Shown here in pieces: positions 37,964 to 47,868 of a stretch of DNA of 64,000 nucleotides. Under the pieces are notes generated by a model, which was not told the DNA's origin, did not search any database, and saw nothing but the letters and a program-made list of their open reading frames with translations. Source of the DNA: CBDBND01 sp965262665 (GTDB lineage: Bacteria > Pseudomonadota > Alphaproteobacteria > Rhodospirillales > Rhodospirillaceae); the NCBI GenBank assembly GCA_965262665.1, contig OZ253551.1:62001-126000 (forward strand), in the 5' to 3' direction. Numbering within the stretch: position 1 is the stretch's first letter; the number at the start of each line of letters is the position of its first letter. A program made the position numbers and the translations under genes.

Positions 37964-40138
37964 CTATCGCTGGCTCCGAGCGTCTCTACTGCGGATGGCC
38001 TGTTGCAATTTGCGGATGACCTGCTCCAATTCGTCGGTGAAATCCGTCAAGGGTTGCACAGCTCCGGAAAGGCGAGTGACGGCATTCGCCAGTTCACTAT
38101 CAATCTGGCTCACATGCTGCTGCATGCGGGTGGCGTTGCTCTCTAAAGCCTTTGTGAGCTCCCCTAGCGCTCGTGCGAGTTGCTCGTCCACCTGACCAAA
38201 GCGCGTCTGATAGTTGGACCATGCCTGCTCTGCGGCGGCTGCTGTAGCTGACATCTTGTTAGCTAGATCACTGATTTCGGTTAGAGCGGCGGTGGTCGAC
38301 TCTCCAAGGCCAGTAACGGTGTTTGCAATGCTATCGGCACTGGCCCTGATGTTTTCTGCGGCTTGACGGATCGGGTCGGCGGCGTTGCGCAAATCGGAAG
38401 CGGACTGGCCAATGGCCTCCCCGGCTTGAGCCGCAGATGTTGCCGCCGTATCAACGGCCTGGGCGTGGCGCCCAACTGCTTGTACGTTACGATCGAGATT
38501 GTTTGCGAGGGCTTCAATTTTCGTCGTCGCATGGTCAACCGCCGCCATCCAGGTTTCGGACGCATCCTTAAAAGCTTTTTTGAGCTCGGACCCAGCTGCT
38601 TGTGCTGCCTGAGCCGTCTGAGTCGAAGCGTGTTCTAATGCTGCGGCCATTTGCTCATCGATTAACGCGGTTAATCGATCTACAGTACCTTGGAGTTCCT
38701 GGCCCATTTGCCGGGCTGCGGCCGCGTTCTCTTCCCGTGCCTCACCAAGCCCTGAAACCAATTGGGTCACTGCGGCGCGCATCTCTTGGGCTGTGGCTGT
38801 GAGGGTGTTGTTCATCTCATTGCCGGACGATGTGACCTGCTGGGCAGTCTTCTGCAACTCTTCGCCGAGCCTCTGGGCGATAGCCTCAAGGCTGACAGCC
38901 GCATCGGACATCTTTTGAGCCGCGGCGTCTCCGCCTTCGGATAACTTGCCACTGAGCCCTGCGAGTTCCTCCCTGAGGTCTCCCAACACGCGGCCGAATT
39001 CCCTGATCTCTCCCCCAGCCATGGTGTTGATAGCAGTGCCTACCCCTTCTTTTAGGGCATCGGCCGTGTCCGTCGCTTGTTTTGCCAGTGTGTCTTGAAT
39101 GCTGGTGAGCCGTTCTGTCATGGGCTGAACGGCGGCGCCCAGCTTTTCACCCATCGTAACGGCGAAGTCGGTATTGAACATTTTGAGCTGGGTTGTCTGT
39201 TCCTGCGCTTCCTTCAACTGGTCGAGTGCAAACTGCTGCTCGGGTCGATACGCGAGCCCCCGTTCAATGACGTCAGCCAATTCCTCAACGCCGCGCCGTA
39301 AGGAGAAAGAGTACACCTCCAAGAGCAGCCTCAGGATAATGGACGCCGCGAGCCCGCCAATGGAGGCGTAGAATTTAGATGCTGCCCCTCCGACGATCGA
39401 CAACACGATGCCTTCGGTGTTAGCGAGGCTCGACGGTGTTTCGGATGGCGGGATGGACAGCTCATCCGGTTGATTGCCGAGCTGGGTCTCCACGCGCCGC
39501 ACTTCCACCAAATAGTCTGTACAGATGCCGTATTGGCTGATCTCGCCATCGCGCAGGTCGCAACCGGCTTTCAAGAGCACCGAAATGATTCCAATGAAGG
39601 TGAGCAACAATCCGAAACTGACAAAAAGGCCGGCAAAATTTGCGAACCGTTGCGGCTTAGGTACCACACGCATAAGGTAGCCGTGCGGGCGGGCCGTGTT
39701 GCCAATGGCCCGCTCGTTAGTCTCATCGATAATGGTCTCTTTGATCTCAGACCAGGCTAGTTGGAGAGGCACTTCGTCACCAATGGTGCTGAGCACACGG
39801 CGGAAGAAACGACTACTCGGAGTATCGAACCCCTCTGCCATGACAGGGTCGATGACGTCGGCGTAATTCTGGGCAAAGAGATGGCGGCGCTCTTCTGCAG
39901 ATGTCGCCGGGCGCAGGATATTTTTTATGCGCCAGGTGCGTTGCCAAAGGCTGATTCGTGTTGGAAGTAAACGCAGGAAAAACAACAGACCGACTACGAC
40001 CGCCAACCCAATGAGAATAAAGGCAAGGCCTGCTGCAAAGTGAGAGCCCTCTGCAACAAAGCGGGCCATAAGCGGCAGTAGGAGGGATTCTAGGATTTGG
40101 CCAAGCGCTTCAATCAACACATCGAGCGAATTGCCCAT
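37964..40138 (-). CDS. zorA: ZorA, MotA-like motor subunit with long cytoplasmic tail
   Basis: 724 residues from MGNSLDVLIEALG at 40138; the frame stays open to a TTG at 40237 but those codons look non-coding. Membrane segments are visible (AGLAFILIGLAVVVGLLFFL; FAGLFVSFGLLLTFIGIISV; FYASIGGLAASIILRLLLEV) with a MotA/TolQ-type core between. From about residue 310 the protein is a long Ala/Gln/Glu/Thr-rich helical coiled coil, the tail through which ZorA is proposed to signal to ZorC/ZorD. The length is close to that of E. coli ZorA (about 730). It is the first gene of the operon; all four genes abut or overlap. Confidence 0.9.
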   Translation of the reverse strand: MGNSLDVLIEALGQILESLLLPLMARFVAEGSHFAAGLAFILIGLAVVVGLLFFLRLLPTRISLWQRTWRIKNILRPATSAEERRHLFAQNYADVIDPVMAEGFDTPSSRFFRRVLSTIGDEVPLQLAWSEIKETIIDETNERAIGNTARPHGYLMRVVPKPQRFANFAGLFVSFGLLLTFIGIISVLLKAGCDLRDGEISQYGICTDYLVEVRRVETQLGNQPDELSIPPSETPSSLANTEGIVLSIVGGAASKFYASIGGLAASIILRLLLEVYSFSLRRGVEELADVIERGLAYRPEQQFALDQLKEAQEQTTQLKMFNTDFAVTMGEKLGAAVQPMTERLTSIQDTLAKQATDTADALKEGVGTAINTMAGGEIREFGRVLGDLREELAGLSGKLSEGGDAAAQKMSDAAVSLEAIAQRLGEELQKTAQQVTSSGNEMNNTLTATAQEMRAAVTQLVSGLGEAREENAAAARQMGQELQGTVDRLTALIDEQMAAALEHASTQTAQAAQAAGSELKKAFKDASETWMAAVDHATTKIEALANNLDRNVQAVGRHAQAVDTAATSAAQAGEAIGQSASDLRNAADPIRQAAENIRASADSIANTVTGLGESTTAALTEISDLANKMSATAAAAEQAWSNYQTRFGQVDEQLARALGELTKALESNATRMQQHVSQIDSELANAVTRLSGAVQPLTDFTDELEQVIRKLQQAIRSRDARSQR

Positions 40139-40523
40139 AAAGTTTCTTGTTCCCCCGCCGCAGTGCGCGGTTCCCCTGAGACATGAAGCAACACAACGTG
40201 ACTGCCCGCCCGAGTGGGCCTCATTAAAACTTAACAAAGAGTAAGTTTATTCAGAGCCATAAATCAAGTTCGATTTCCCTGGTTTAGTTTGTCTAACGAT
40301 CCCATAAGATTTTCCACGCGCCATCGGGCACCCTGCGGTCATTCATGATCTGCACAATTTCCCGAAGGATCGTTTCGTCGTAACCGGATCGTTGTGTCGA
40401 GCGATACGGGGTAGCAACATTGCCCCCCGTCAGCGCCTACGAGACAGATTAAGGATATTGAATAGAGGAGAATTTCTGGCTCATCGTAACTACCAAGGAC
40501 TGGAGTGGGGACGAATATCCGTC
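40139..40523. other. Region upstream of the Zorya operon
   Basis: About 385 bases between zorA and the IS110 relic, of lower GC than the operon. The Zorya promoter should lie here, reading leftward. I see no unambiguous -35/-10 pair, dyad operator or regulatory gene. Confidence 0.35.
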
Positions 40524-41463
40524 TTAGTCAAGATCTGATTTTCGACCATTTCCGCCATCACGCAGGAGAGCGTTTGCGGTCACGATGAGCTTTCGCATTA
40601 TCACCGTTAGAGTAACTTTTGATGGCTTGCCTGCACGAATGAGCTGATCGTATTTTACTTTGAGATCCGGATTGCAGCGCGCTGCCACCAAGGCGGGCAT
40701 GTAGATGGCGCGCCGTAAAAATGCCCGTCCGCCTTGGACGCGTTCTTTGCCTTGCCATTTACCCGATTGTCTCGAAATCGGCGCCAGGCCGGCAAGACCG
40801 GCTGCCTGCTTTCCTTCGAGCGCACCCAGTTCTGGCATCTTCAATGAGCATTGAGAATGCGGTTGTGTGTGCAATGCCCGGAATACTGACCAGAATGGCG
40901 AGTTTATGTGGGAGTTCATTATCCGCTGCGACCTTTTCGGCGATGGCGATATCGGCCTGTCGAATTTGGGTGTCGATCTGTTTGAGGCGTGCGTTGATCT
41001 GCTTTTTAAGCAGGGGTTGTGTGGTTGTCTGCGGCCGGGTCTTTGACGCCACCTTGTTCTTCATCAAAGCCCGGTGCGCCGTTATCAGTTCCTTCAATAT
41101 ATGTAGGGCTTCGCTCTTGGGCTTATGCGCCTTGGGGTCAAGAACAGCATCTATTCTTGCCAACATGATGACGTCAACACGGTCAGTCTTTGCCAATCGT
41201 CCGGTTGCCTCAGCAAACCTGCGTGCCTGCCGCGGATTGACCTTGGCGAATGCTGTGTCACTGGCGACAAACGTCGCCTTAAGACTACGGTGATATGCAC
41301 CAGTCGCCTCGAATACGACCAGCAGCACATCTTGTTTTCCGATCCAGTGGACAAGGGACCTGTGGCCGGTTTTGTCATTCGTCACTTGGATGTGTTGGTT
41401 GTCCGGCAGCCGCCAGGCGTCTAGAATATCTTTCGAAATATCAATGCCAATTGTAGTCGGCAT
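40524..41463 (-). pseudogene. IS110-family transposase, single-base frameshift
   Basis: The N-terminal DEDD domain is intact (TTIGIDISKDILDAWRLPDN, LVVFEATGAYHRSL, LAKTDRVDVIMLARI), then SIPGIAHTTAFSMLIE. Here an extra base (position 40839 on the plus strand) shifts the frame; in the other frame the protein continues MPELGALEGKQAAGLAGLAP and ISRQSGKWQGKERVQGGRAF to its normal end at 40524. Otherwise the gene is full-length, so inactivation looks recent. Confidence 0.8.
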
Positions 41464-41626
41464 TTATCTTTTCCCTGCCTTGTATTGTCATGCGAGCCTG
41501 GAGCCCGTGTATCCGTTCAGGCCGAAGGAAAAGACGAGGGCGATCACACTCACCTACGGTCCATGATGACCAAGACAGAATCGATCTGTTCCCCGCCACT
41601 GTCCGGCATATCTGGGTGGTCTCAAC

Positions 41627-42830
41627 TGATCGACGCAACACTTTATCTTAAACGCAAAGATGGAGTGTTAGCAGATGGAACAAAGATATCTTCGAGGATT
41701 TAGAACGGAAGAGAAGACGGAGTTGTGGAACCGCTGGCAGCGAGGGGAGTCGTTGAAAGCGATTGGGCGGGCGTTTGGCAAGCCGTCATCGTCTATTTAT
41801 TTTCAACTGGCGCCGCATGGTGGCATCCGTCCCGCGCCACGACGCCGATCCCGGCTGGCGTTGACCCTATCGGAACGCGAAGAGATATCGAGAGGTATTG
41901 TGGCGGACCGATCGATACGATCGATGGCCAGGCTGCTGGGCCGATCACCATCGACGGTGAGTCGTGAGATCAGACGTCATGGTGGTTATGATCGATACCG
42001 GGCCGCCCTGGCCGATACGAAGGCTTGGGATGGTGCGCGCCGCCCGAAGCGATGTAAGTTGGCGACGAACCCGCGGTTACGCCGCGCAGTATCGCGAAAG
42101 CTCTGGTTGAACTGGTCACCGGAACAGATAGCCGGATGGTTTAAGCGCACACATCCAGGGGATGGGTCTTACCAGGTGTCACACGAGACGATCTATCGAA
42201 GCTTATATGTTCAAACCCGCGGTGTGCTTAAGAAAGAGCTTCTTCAGCATCTTCGATCAAAGCGTACGAACCTTCGATCCAAACACATCAGCCAAAAAGG
42301 CGAAGGCCAAGGGCAAATCAAGGACATGATCTCGATCAGCGAGCGACCGGTGTCTGTTGAAGACCGCGCCGTGCCGGGTCATTGGGAAGGCGACCTCATC
42401 ACAGGATCGAAGAACAGCCACATTGCGACCCTGGTCGAACGTCAAACGCGTTACGTTATGTTGGTGAAGGTGACGAATAAGGATACGCAGACGGTTGTAT
42501 CAGCGCTCATCAAGCAGGCGAAGAAGCTGCCGACGGAACTGTACAAATCGCTGACCTGGGACCGGGGCAAGGAACTCGCGGCCCACAAACAGTTTACCTT
42601 GGCGACCGACATTGATGTCTACTTCTGCGATCCGCAGAGTCCGTGGCAACGTGGATCCAATGAAAACACTAATGGGTTGCTGAGACAGTACTTCCCCAAG
42701 GGAACGGACTTGTCGGTATACTCACAAGCGGAGCTGAACAAAGTAGCTCGTCAGCTCAACGAGCGACCACGAAAGACGCTGGAGTTTGAAACGCCGGCAG
42801 AAAGATTTAACGCATGTGTTGCGTCGACCG
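41627..42830 (+). mobile_element. IS30-family insertion sequence, apparently intact
   Basis: Inverted ends are seen as TCGACGCAACAC at 41630-41641 and GTGTTGCGTCGA at 42816-42827, the right one overlapping the end of the transposase gene. The exact termini and any target duplication could not be fixed. Confidence 0.65.
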
Positions 42831-42835
42831 ATTGA
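41675..42835 (+). CDS. IS30-family transposase
   Basis: A 386-residue, uninterrupted transposase. Two N-terminal helix-turn-helix regions (RWQRGESLKAIGRAFGKPSS; RSMARLLGRSPSTVSREIRR) precede the DDE core: VPGHWEGDLITGSKNSHIAT (first Asp), YKSLTWDRGKELAAH (second Asp) and PWQRGSNENTNGLLRQYFPK (Glu). The C-terminus ends in the IS end, as is usual for the family. Probably active. Confidence 0.9.
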   Translation: MEQRYLRGFRTEEKTELWNRWQRGESLKAIGRAFGKPSSSIYFQLAPHGGIRPAPRRRSRLALTLSEREEISRGIVADRSIRSMARLLGRSPSTVSREIRRHGGYDRYRAALADTKAWDGARRPKRCKLATNPRLRRAVSRKLWLNWSPEQIAGWFKRTHPGDGSYQVSHETIYRSLYVQTRGVLKKELLQHLRSKRTNLRSKHISQKGEGQGQIKDMISISERPVSVEDRAVPGHWEGDLITGSKNSHIATLVERQTRYVMLVKVTNKDTQTVVSALIKQAKKLPTELYKSLTWDRGKELAAHKQFTLATDIDVYFCDPQSPWQRGSNENTNGLLRQYFPKGTDLSVYSQAELNKVARQLNERPRKTLEFETPAERFNACVASTD

Positions 42836-42897
42836 GGTGGCACTGGGGTGCCGGACAGTGGCTCCTCTATCGCATGGGAGCCGGTTGACAGAAATCG

Positions 42898-43136
42898 ATG
42901 GATACAAGAGACAGCGCCGAACAGGCGGTGCGGGATATCCGACGCAAGACGCGCAAGCAGTATTCGGCTGAGGAGAAGATCCCGATCATGTTGGATGGCC
43001 TGCATGGTGGTCCAACATTGCCGAGTTGGTGCTTGGCCGATACATCAATGGCTTCTACAATCCTCGCTGGCGACATTCGACATTGGGACACAAATCGCCA
43101 GCATATTTCGAGGCCGAAATAGCCATCATAGAGTGA
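42898..43136 (+). pseudogene. IS3-family relic: OrfA start joined to OrfB end
   Basis: The first 40 codons (AEQAVRDIRRKTRKQYSAEE then KIPIMLDGL) are the beginning of an IS3-type OrfA. At about 43050, in another frame, it becomes the end of OrfB (YINGFYNPRWRHSTLGHKSP). An internal deletion has removed almost the whole element. Confidence 0.7.
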
Positions 43137-43192
43137 AAGCCCGTCCACTAAATCTGGGCAAGTCCAATACCTAAGAAACCTAGTACCTGGGA

Positions 43193-44160
43193 TCACGATT
43201 CGCTGATACGGCGGTCTTTGAAGCGACGTTGATGCACCTTGGTTTTGGTCCAGACGAAGGGCTCGGCGTTTTCATTGTAGGCCTTGATGAAATGGTCGAT
43301 GTGCTGGCGCAGTTGGGCGACGGAGGAGAAAGAGGTGCTGCGCAGGGACTGACTTTCCAGGATGGAGAACCAGACCTCGACCTGATTGAGCCAGGACGCC
43401 CGGGTCGAGGTGAAGTGGAAATGTACGTTCTTGTGTCGCGCGAGCCAGCGGTCGTTCTTGGGCTTGTGGGTGTTGAGGTTGTCAAGCACGACGTGGATCT
43501 CCTGGCCCGGATAGGCGACGACGATGGCGTTCATGAAGGCGGGGAACTGGACGCGCCGCCGGCGCTTTTTGTGCGCCACGCTGACCTTGCCGCTGGCCAC
43601 CTCGAAGGCAGTGAACAGGGTCAAGGTGCCGTTGCGCTTGTAGTCGTGGCTGCGCCCGGTCAGGGTCTGGCCGTTGGGCAGCTTGAGATAGCCTTGCGCC
43701 CGCTCCAGCGCCTGGATCGAGGGCTTCTCGTCGACGCAGATCACCACCGCATTCTCCGGCGGCGCCAAGGAGAGGGCGACCACATCGGCGGCCTTGGCGG
43801 CGAACGCCGGGTCCTTACTCTCGCACCAGAACTTGCGCCCGGACAGGTCGATCTTGTGTGCCCGCAAGAAGCGCCAGACCTGCTGTTCGTGCACATCGCC
43901 GAGCGCCCTGGCGATCAGTGGCCCCGTCCAGCGCCCATAGCCGGCCGGCCGGCGGCCGATCCAACAGCGCCAGAATACGCCGACCGGTCGCTTCGGTGTA
44001 CTTGCGCCTCGGCCCGCTGCGCGGGCGCTCTTTAAGCCCGGCCAAGCCTTCGCGCGCATAGCGCCCCCGCCACAGGCTGACCGTGCGCGGCGTGGTTGGT
44101 GCGCGGAGCCGTGCCTCAAGCACCGCGCGGTCCTTACGGGAAAGCCGGACTTCCGCTGCT
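43193..44160 (-). pseudogene. IS630-family transposase with frameshift
   Basis: The helix-turn-helix part (TTPRTVSLWRGRYAREGLAG and RRKYTEATGRRILALLDRPP) lies in one frame and the rest, from AGYGRWTGPLIARALGDVHE onward, in another; the break is near 43950. The catalytic core is complete: VVICVDEKPSIQALER, VVLDNLNTHKP and STRASWLNQVEVWFSILESQ. The start is unclear because a stop precedes AAEVRLSRKDRAV. Inactive unless recoded. Confidence 0.8.
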
Positions 44161-44216
44161 TAGGGTATCATCCCTACCTTGAATCACGAATCACTCAATC
44201 GCGATAGGGGGCAATA

Positions 44217-44690
44217 GGCTTCACCAAGATCAGTCCGGCAGCAGTGCAGATAGCGACCGACCTCCGAGAGGAGCTTTCGAACATAAAAGATACCAACGCG
44301 CGTTCGTTCGTGGAGGAAGCAATTAAATGCTACGAAGCGGAACTCTACCGATCTGCTATAGTGATGTCGTGGATCGGTGCTGTTGGAGTACTGCATAACC
44401 ATATTCACGCTAAGCACCTGATGAGGTTCAAGGCGGAAGTCAAGCGCGTAGATTTTAGATAGAAAGATGCCGGCACAACAGACGATCTAACTAGAATGAG
44501 AGAGGCTGACTTCCTAGATCGGATCGCTGCCGTCTCGATTATTGGAAGGGATGTGAAGAGAGAGCTGAAAAGCTGTCTTGATCGTTGCAACAGTTGCAGT
44601 CACCCTTAACTCGCTGAAAATTCGCGCCAACGCCGTTGCGCACGATATCGAGGTACTTCTCCTCAAAGTGTTCAAGAAGTTCCAGCAGTC
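44217..44690 (+). pseudogene. Decayed HEPN-like protein gene beside the R-M operon
   Basis: The translation reads VQIATDLREELSNIKDTNAR, SFVEEAIKCYEAELYRSAIV and MSWIGAVGVLHNHIHAKHLM, meets TAG at 44460-44462, continues TTDDLTRMREADFLDRIAAV and LKSCLDRCNSCSHP, stops, and after a frameshift reads SLKIRANAVAHDIEVLLLKV. The helical layout and an Arg-x5-His stretch (RCNSCSH) followed by an RANAVAH block resemble HEPN/DUF4145 domains, which often act as RNases in defence systems. The family assignment is tentative; the decay is plain. Confidence 0.5.
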
Positions 44691-44791
44691 TGCTTGCAGC
44701 AACATGCGGAGTTTACGCGCGCAGGGGGGCCGCAAGGGCGTGACATGGGCGTTGGCGCGGTCCCGTTCTGTCCTAGTACTCGCTCACTCGA

Positions 44792-46282
44792 CTACCCCGA
44801 CTGCCGCATGCCCGTGAGCACTTCGCGAAAGCTATTCAGGCTGGCCTCAAGGTTCTCAATGATCTCTTCAGCGAGGTCGTCGGGCTCGGGCAGGTTGTCC
44901 AGGTCCGTCAGGCTCTTGTCCCTGAGCCAGAAGATGTCGAGGCTGGTCTTGTCGCGCCCTTTTATCTCTTCGTAGCTATAATTGCGCCAGCGGCCTTCCG
45001 GCGCTTCCGTCTCGTCCCAGGTCGCTTTGCGCTGGTGACGGTTCCGCGGGTTGTAGCAGCTGACGAAGTCCGACAGATTCTCGAAAACCATCGGCTTCTT
45101 CTTCAGAGTGTGGTGAACATTGGTGCGGTAGTCGTAATACCACACCTGCTTGGTCCAGGGTTCCGGGCTGGCTTCCCGGTTATCGAAGAAGATCACATTG
45201 GCCTTGACCCCTTGGGCGTAGAACACGCCGGTCGGAAGGCGCAAGATGGTATGCAGATCGGTGTTGTCCAGCAGCTTCTGGCGGATCGTCTCGCCGGCAC
45301 CGCCTTCGAACAGCACGTTGTCGGGCACGACAACGGCAGCGCGGCCGGTGGTCTTGAGCATCGTGCGAATGTGCTGCACGAAATTAAGTTGCTTGTTGGA
45401 GGTCGTCGCCCAGAAATCCTGCCGGTTGTAGGTCAGATCGTCCTTTTCCTGTTCGCCTGCCTCATTGGTGAAGCTCATAGAGCTCTTTTTGCCGAAAGGT
45501 GGATTGGCGAGCACGTAATCGAAGCGCTTGCCAGCACCGGCCACAAGAGAGTCATTGGGCGATATGGGTGCGCCGCCATCAATCTCGCCGATGTTGTGCA
45601 GGAACATGTTCATCAGGCACAGGCGGCGCGTGTTGGCAACGATCTCGTTGCCATGAAACGCCGCGTGCTTCAGGAAGGCTTTTTGTGCCTTATCGAGCTT
45701 GAAGTTATCCCGGTTGGTGATGAAGTCGTAGGCAGCGAGAAAGAAACCGCCCGTACCGCAGGCTGGATCGGCGATGAGCCTACCCGGGTCGGGCCGCATG
45801 CATTCGACCATGGCGCGGATGAGGGTGCGCGGCGTGAAATATTGCCCGGCACCTGATTTGGTGTCTTCGGCGTTTCTCTCCAGCAGGTTTTCGTAGATGT
45901 CGCCCTTGATGTCTGCACCCATGGTGACCCACGCGGTGTCGTCGACCATGTCGATGAGGCGATACAGTTTCGCCGGATCCTGGATCTTGTTCTGAGCCTT
46001 GGTGAAGATCTGTCCGAGCATGCCCTTCTTGGTGCCAAGCTCGCGAAGCAGAGCGATGTAGTGGCCTTCCAGTTCTGCGCCCCGCTTAGACTTCAGGCTC
46101 TGCCAGTTGTATTCAACAGGGATGCCGACACCGCGGTTGTAGGGCGGTTTGGCGTACTCGTCGGCCATCTTGAGGAAGATCAGATAGGTGAGCTGCTCCA
46201 GGTAGTCGCCATAGCCAACCCCGTCATCGCGCAGGGTGGTACAGAAGCTCCAGACTTTGGAGACAATAGGGGCGGTGTTCAT
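44792..46282 (-). CDS. hsdM: HsdM, type I restriction-modification N6-adenine methyltransferase
   Basis: A 496-residue N6-adenine methyltransferase subunit. The N-terminal helical HsdM domain is followed by the S-adenosylmethionine motif ADPACGTGGF (171-180) and the catalytic motif NPPFGKKS (from 260). It ends with a helical tail of the type that contacts HsdS. With two HsdM and one HsdS it forms the methylase; adding HsdR gives the restriction enzyme. The start overlaps the hsdS stop (four bases). It is the last gene of the operon and appears intact. Confidence 0.95.
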   Translation of the reverse strand: MNTAPIVSKVWSFCTTLRDDGVGYGDYLEQLTYLIFLKMADEYAKPPYNRGVGIPVEYNWQSLKSKRGAELEGHYIALLRELGTKKGMLGQIFTKAQNKIQDPAKLYRLIDMVDDTAWVTMGADIKGDIYENLLERNAEDTKSGAGQYFTPRTLIRAMVECMRPDPGRLIADPACGTGGFFLAAYDFITNRDNFKLDKAQKAFLKHAAFHGNEIVANTRRLCLMNMFLHNIGEIDGGAPISPNDSLVAGAGKRFDYVLANPPFGKKSSMSFTNEAGEQEKDDLTYNRQDFWATTSNKQLNFVQHIRTMLKTTGRAAVVVPDNVLFEGGAGETIRQKLLDNTDLHTILRLPTGVFYAQGVKANVIFFDNREASPEPWTKQVWYYDYRTNVHHTLKKKPMVFENLSDFVSCYNPRNRHQRKATWDETEAPEGRWRNYSYEEIKGRDKTSLDIFWLRDKSLTDLDNLPEPDDLAEEIIENLEASLNSFREVLTGMRQSG

Positions 46283-47868
46283 GCAGCCGCTTTCCTTTTC
46301 TTTCTGGTCTTCTTGGTGGTCTCACCGTCCTTGGCGTCCCGCTCCTTCTCCGCGCTAATCCTGTCCAGAAGAACCGACGCGGGCTCATCGCTGGGGTCCT
46401 GTGCGACGAGTTGACCGGAGAAGGCTTTCATTAGGATGGATTGACGAAGTGCTTTGGACTTGAGTAACTGGTTTTCGATCTCAGTTTCAACGGCATCAAT
46501 TGCAGAGAGGCTGGCAGACAGTCTCTTGGCCACTATCTCTTGCTCACCCAAGGAGCAAAGCGGAACTTCAAAGTTAAGAATGTGGCGTTGGTTGATTTTG
46601 TAGATGCCAGCTGTAGTCCGTGCCGTAGCTTCGATCTGCTGTCTTAGCAGATAAGAGTTCCAAACCAACGAAAAGAAATAATCGTTGACTGTCCTTGGGT
46701 TGATTCTAAGTCGAATCATTGTATCCGGGTAACCAACATCTTTCGTGATTGTGCCCACCAAACCGCCGCGACCGACTAGATTCTTACTTCCGTTACCTCG
46801 GGAAATCAGAAAATCACCCTGTTGTACAAGGTATGGCAAAGCGTCCCCACGCTCCCAATCACCATACTTTGCTTCTGTTAGGTCAAGCTTTTCCGCCTTA
46901 AGGGCGGTGAGACGTAAAACTGGAAAACCATTGGCACGATCCTTTACAGAGTGACCATTTGCTAGAGGTTGATTGAGTAAAGCTGAAATCTTGACCCAGC
47001 CCCAGCCCTTTGGCAGTTCGGGCAAATTCTTAGAGAGGTTGTCGGAAGTATAATCTATCTCTAACTGTTTCCTTGGCCGTGCTGGTTTTTTGCCGTTCTT
47101 CCCACCTTCCCCCCATTCCTTGACAGCAGTCTTCCACTCCTGGAGTTGCGCCTCGTAGCGCGCCTCCCGCTCGTGCTTAATGCGAGCGAGCAATTGCTCA
47201 GGCGTCTCAAGCTTGTCTTTGTTCTCTTCGCGCCAGTCTGCCGTGAGCTTGCCTTCGAAGGCGTGTTTAAGCACGGCTTGGCGGTAGGTGTTGAGCTGCG
47301 CCCGCGCCGTCTTAAGACTCTCGACACCCTTGTCGAGTTCTGAAAATAGTTCCTCAACCTTGGCGACGATGCGGTGTTGTTCTTCAGTAGGTGGCAGCCA
47401 CAGAGTTTGTTCCCGAACTTGGTCATCCTTAACTGCTGGATAGCTCACGCCGTATTGTATTCCAGAGAGCGTGTTTACGAAATCTCTTGAGATCGCTTTG
47501 TAGAACAGGAAAGCGGAATAGATGCCGTTTACGGGTCTCAAGACGGAAAAACCTGTAGAGGCGATCTGCTGATCGTAGTTCTTTGGTACTCTGGCAATGT
47601 TTCGCAGGTAGGGTCTAACTGTAGCGAAGAGAACATCTCCCGCGCGTACAATCTGCCGTGCTCGTGATGGCGCATCCTTTAATCTATATTGCTTGGCGCT
47701 CCCAACGACATGCCGAATGTTGTCGATGCTCGAAATGTCGATGTAATCGATTTGCCGATTTGGACCGTGCTTGGTATTGATCTTTGATACGGGAATAGTC
47801 ACATCCCGAACGGAACACTCAGTCCATCCAGACGGCAGTAGATTTGCGGAGTCGTGGCTCACCATCAA
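46279..47868 (-). CDS. hsdS: HsdS, type I DNA specificity subunit
   Basis: 529 residues with two target-recognition domains separated by conserved coiled helices. TRD1 (about 10-160) ends with TEEQHRIVAKVEELFSELDK; the long central helix and linker (EHEARYEAQLQEW-like region, about 215-270) is followed by TRD2 (PKGWGWVKISALLNQPLANG onward) and the second conserved helix (SLGEQEIVAKRLSASLSAID). The two TRDs specify the halves of a bipartite site, which cannot be read from sequence. It has four-base overlaps with hsdR and hsdM. The central linker is unusually long and charged. Confidence 0.9.
   Translation of the reverse strand: MMVSHDSANLLPSGWTECSVRDVTIPVSKINTKHGPNRQIDYIDISSIDNIRHVVGSAKQYRLKDAPSRARQIVRAGDVLFATVRPYLRNIARVPKNYDQQIASTGFSVLRPVNGIYSAFLFYKAISRDFVNTLSGIQYGVSYPAVKDDQVREQTLWLPPTEEQHRIVAKVEELFSELDKGVESLKTARAQLNTYRQAVLKHAFEGKLTADWREENKDKLETPEQLLARIKHEREARYEAQLQEWKTAVKEWGEGGKNGKKPARPRKQLEIDYTSDNLSKNLPELPKGWGWVKISALLNQPLANGHSVKDRANGFPVLRLTALKAEKLDLTEAKYGDWERGDALPYLVQQGDFLISRGNGSKNLVGRGGLVGTITKDVGYPDTMIRLRINPRTVNDYFFSLVWNSYLLRQQIEATARTTAGIYKINQRHILNFEVPLCSLGEQEIVAKRLSASLSAIDAVETEIENQLLKSKALRQSILMKAFSGQLVAQDPSDEPASVLLDRISAEKERDAKDGETTKKTRKKRKAAA

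Noticed and set aside
32007..40138. Type II Zorya or a flagellar/Tol-Pal system
   Set aside because: zorC (EH_Signature) and a SNF2 zorD are present and there is no zorE HNH gene; MotAB-like genes coupled to a helicase exclude flagellar or Tol systems.
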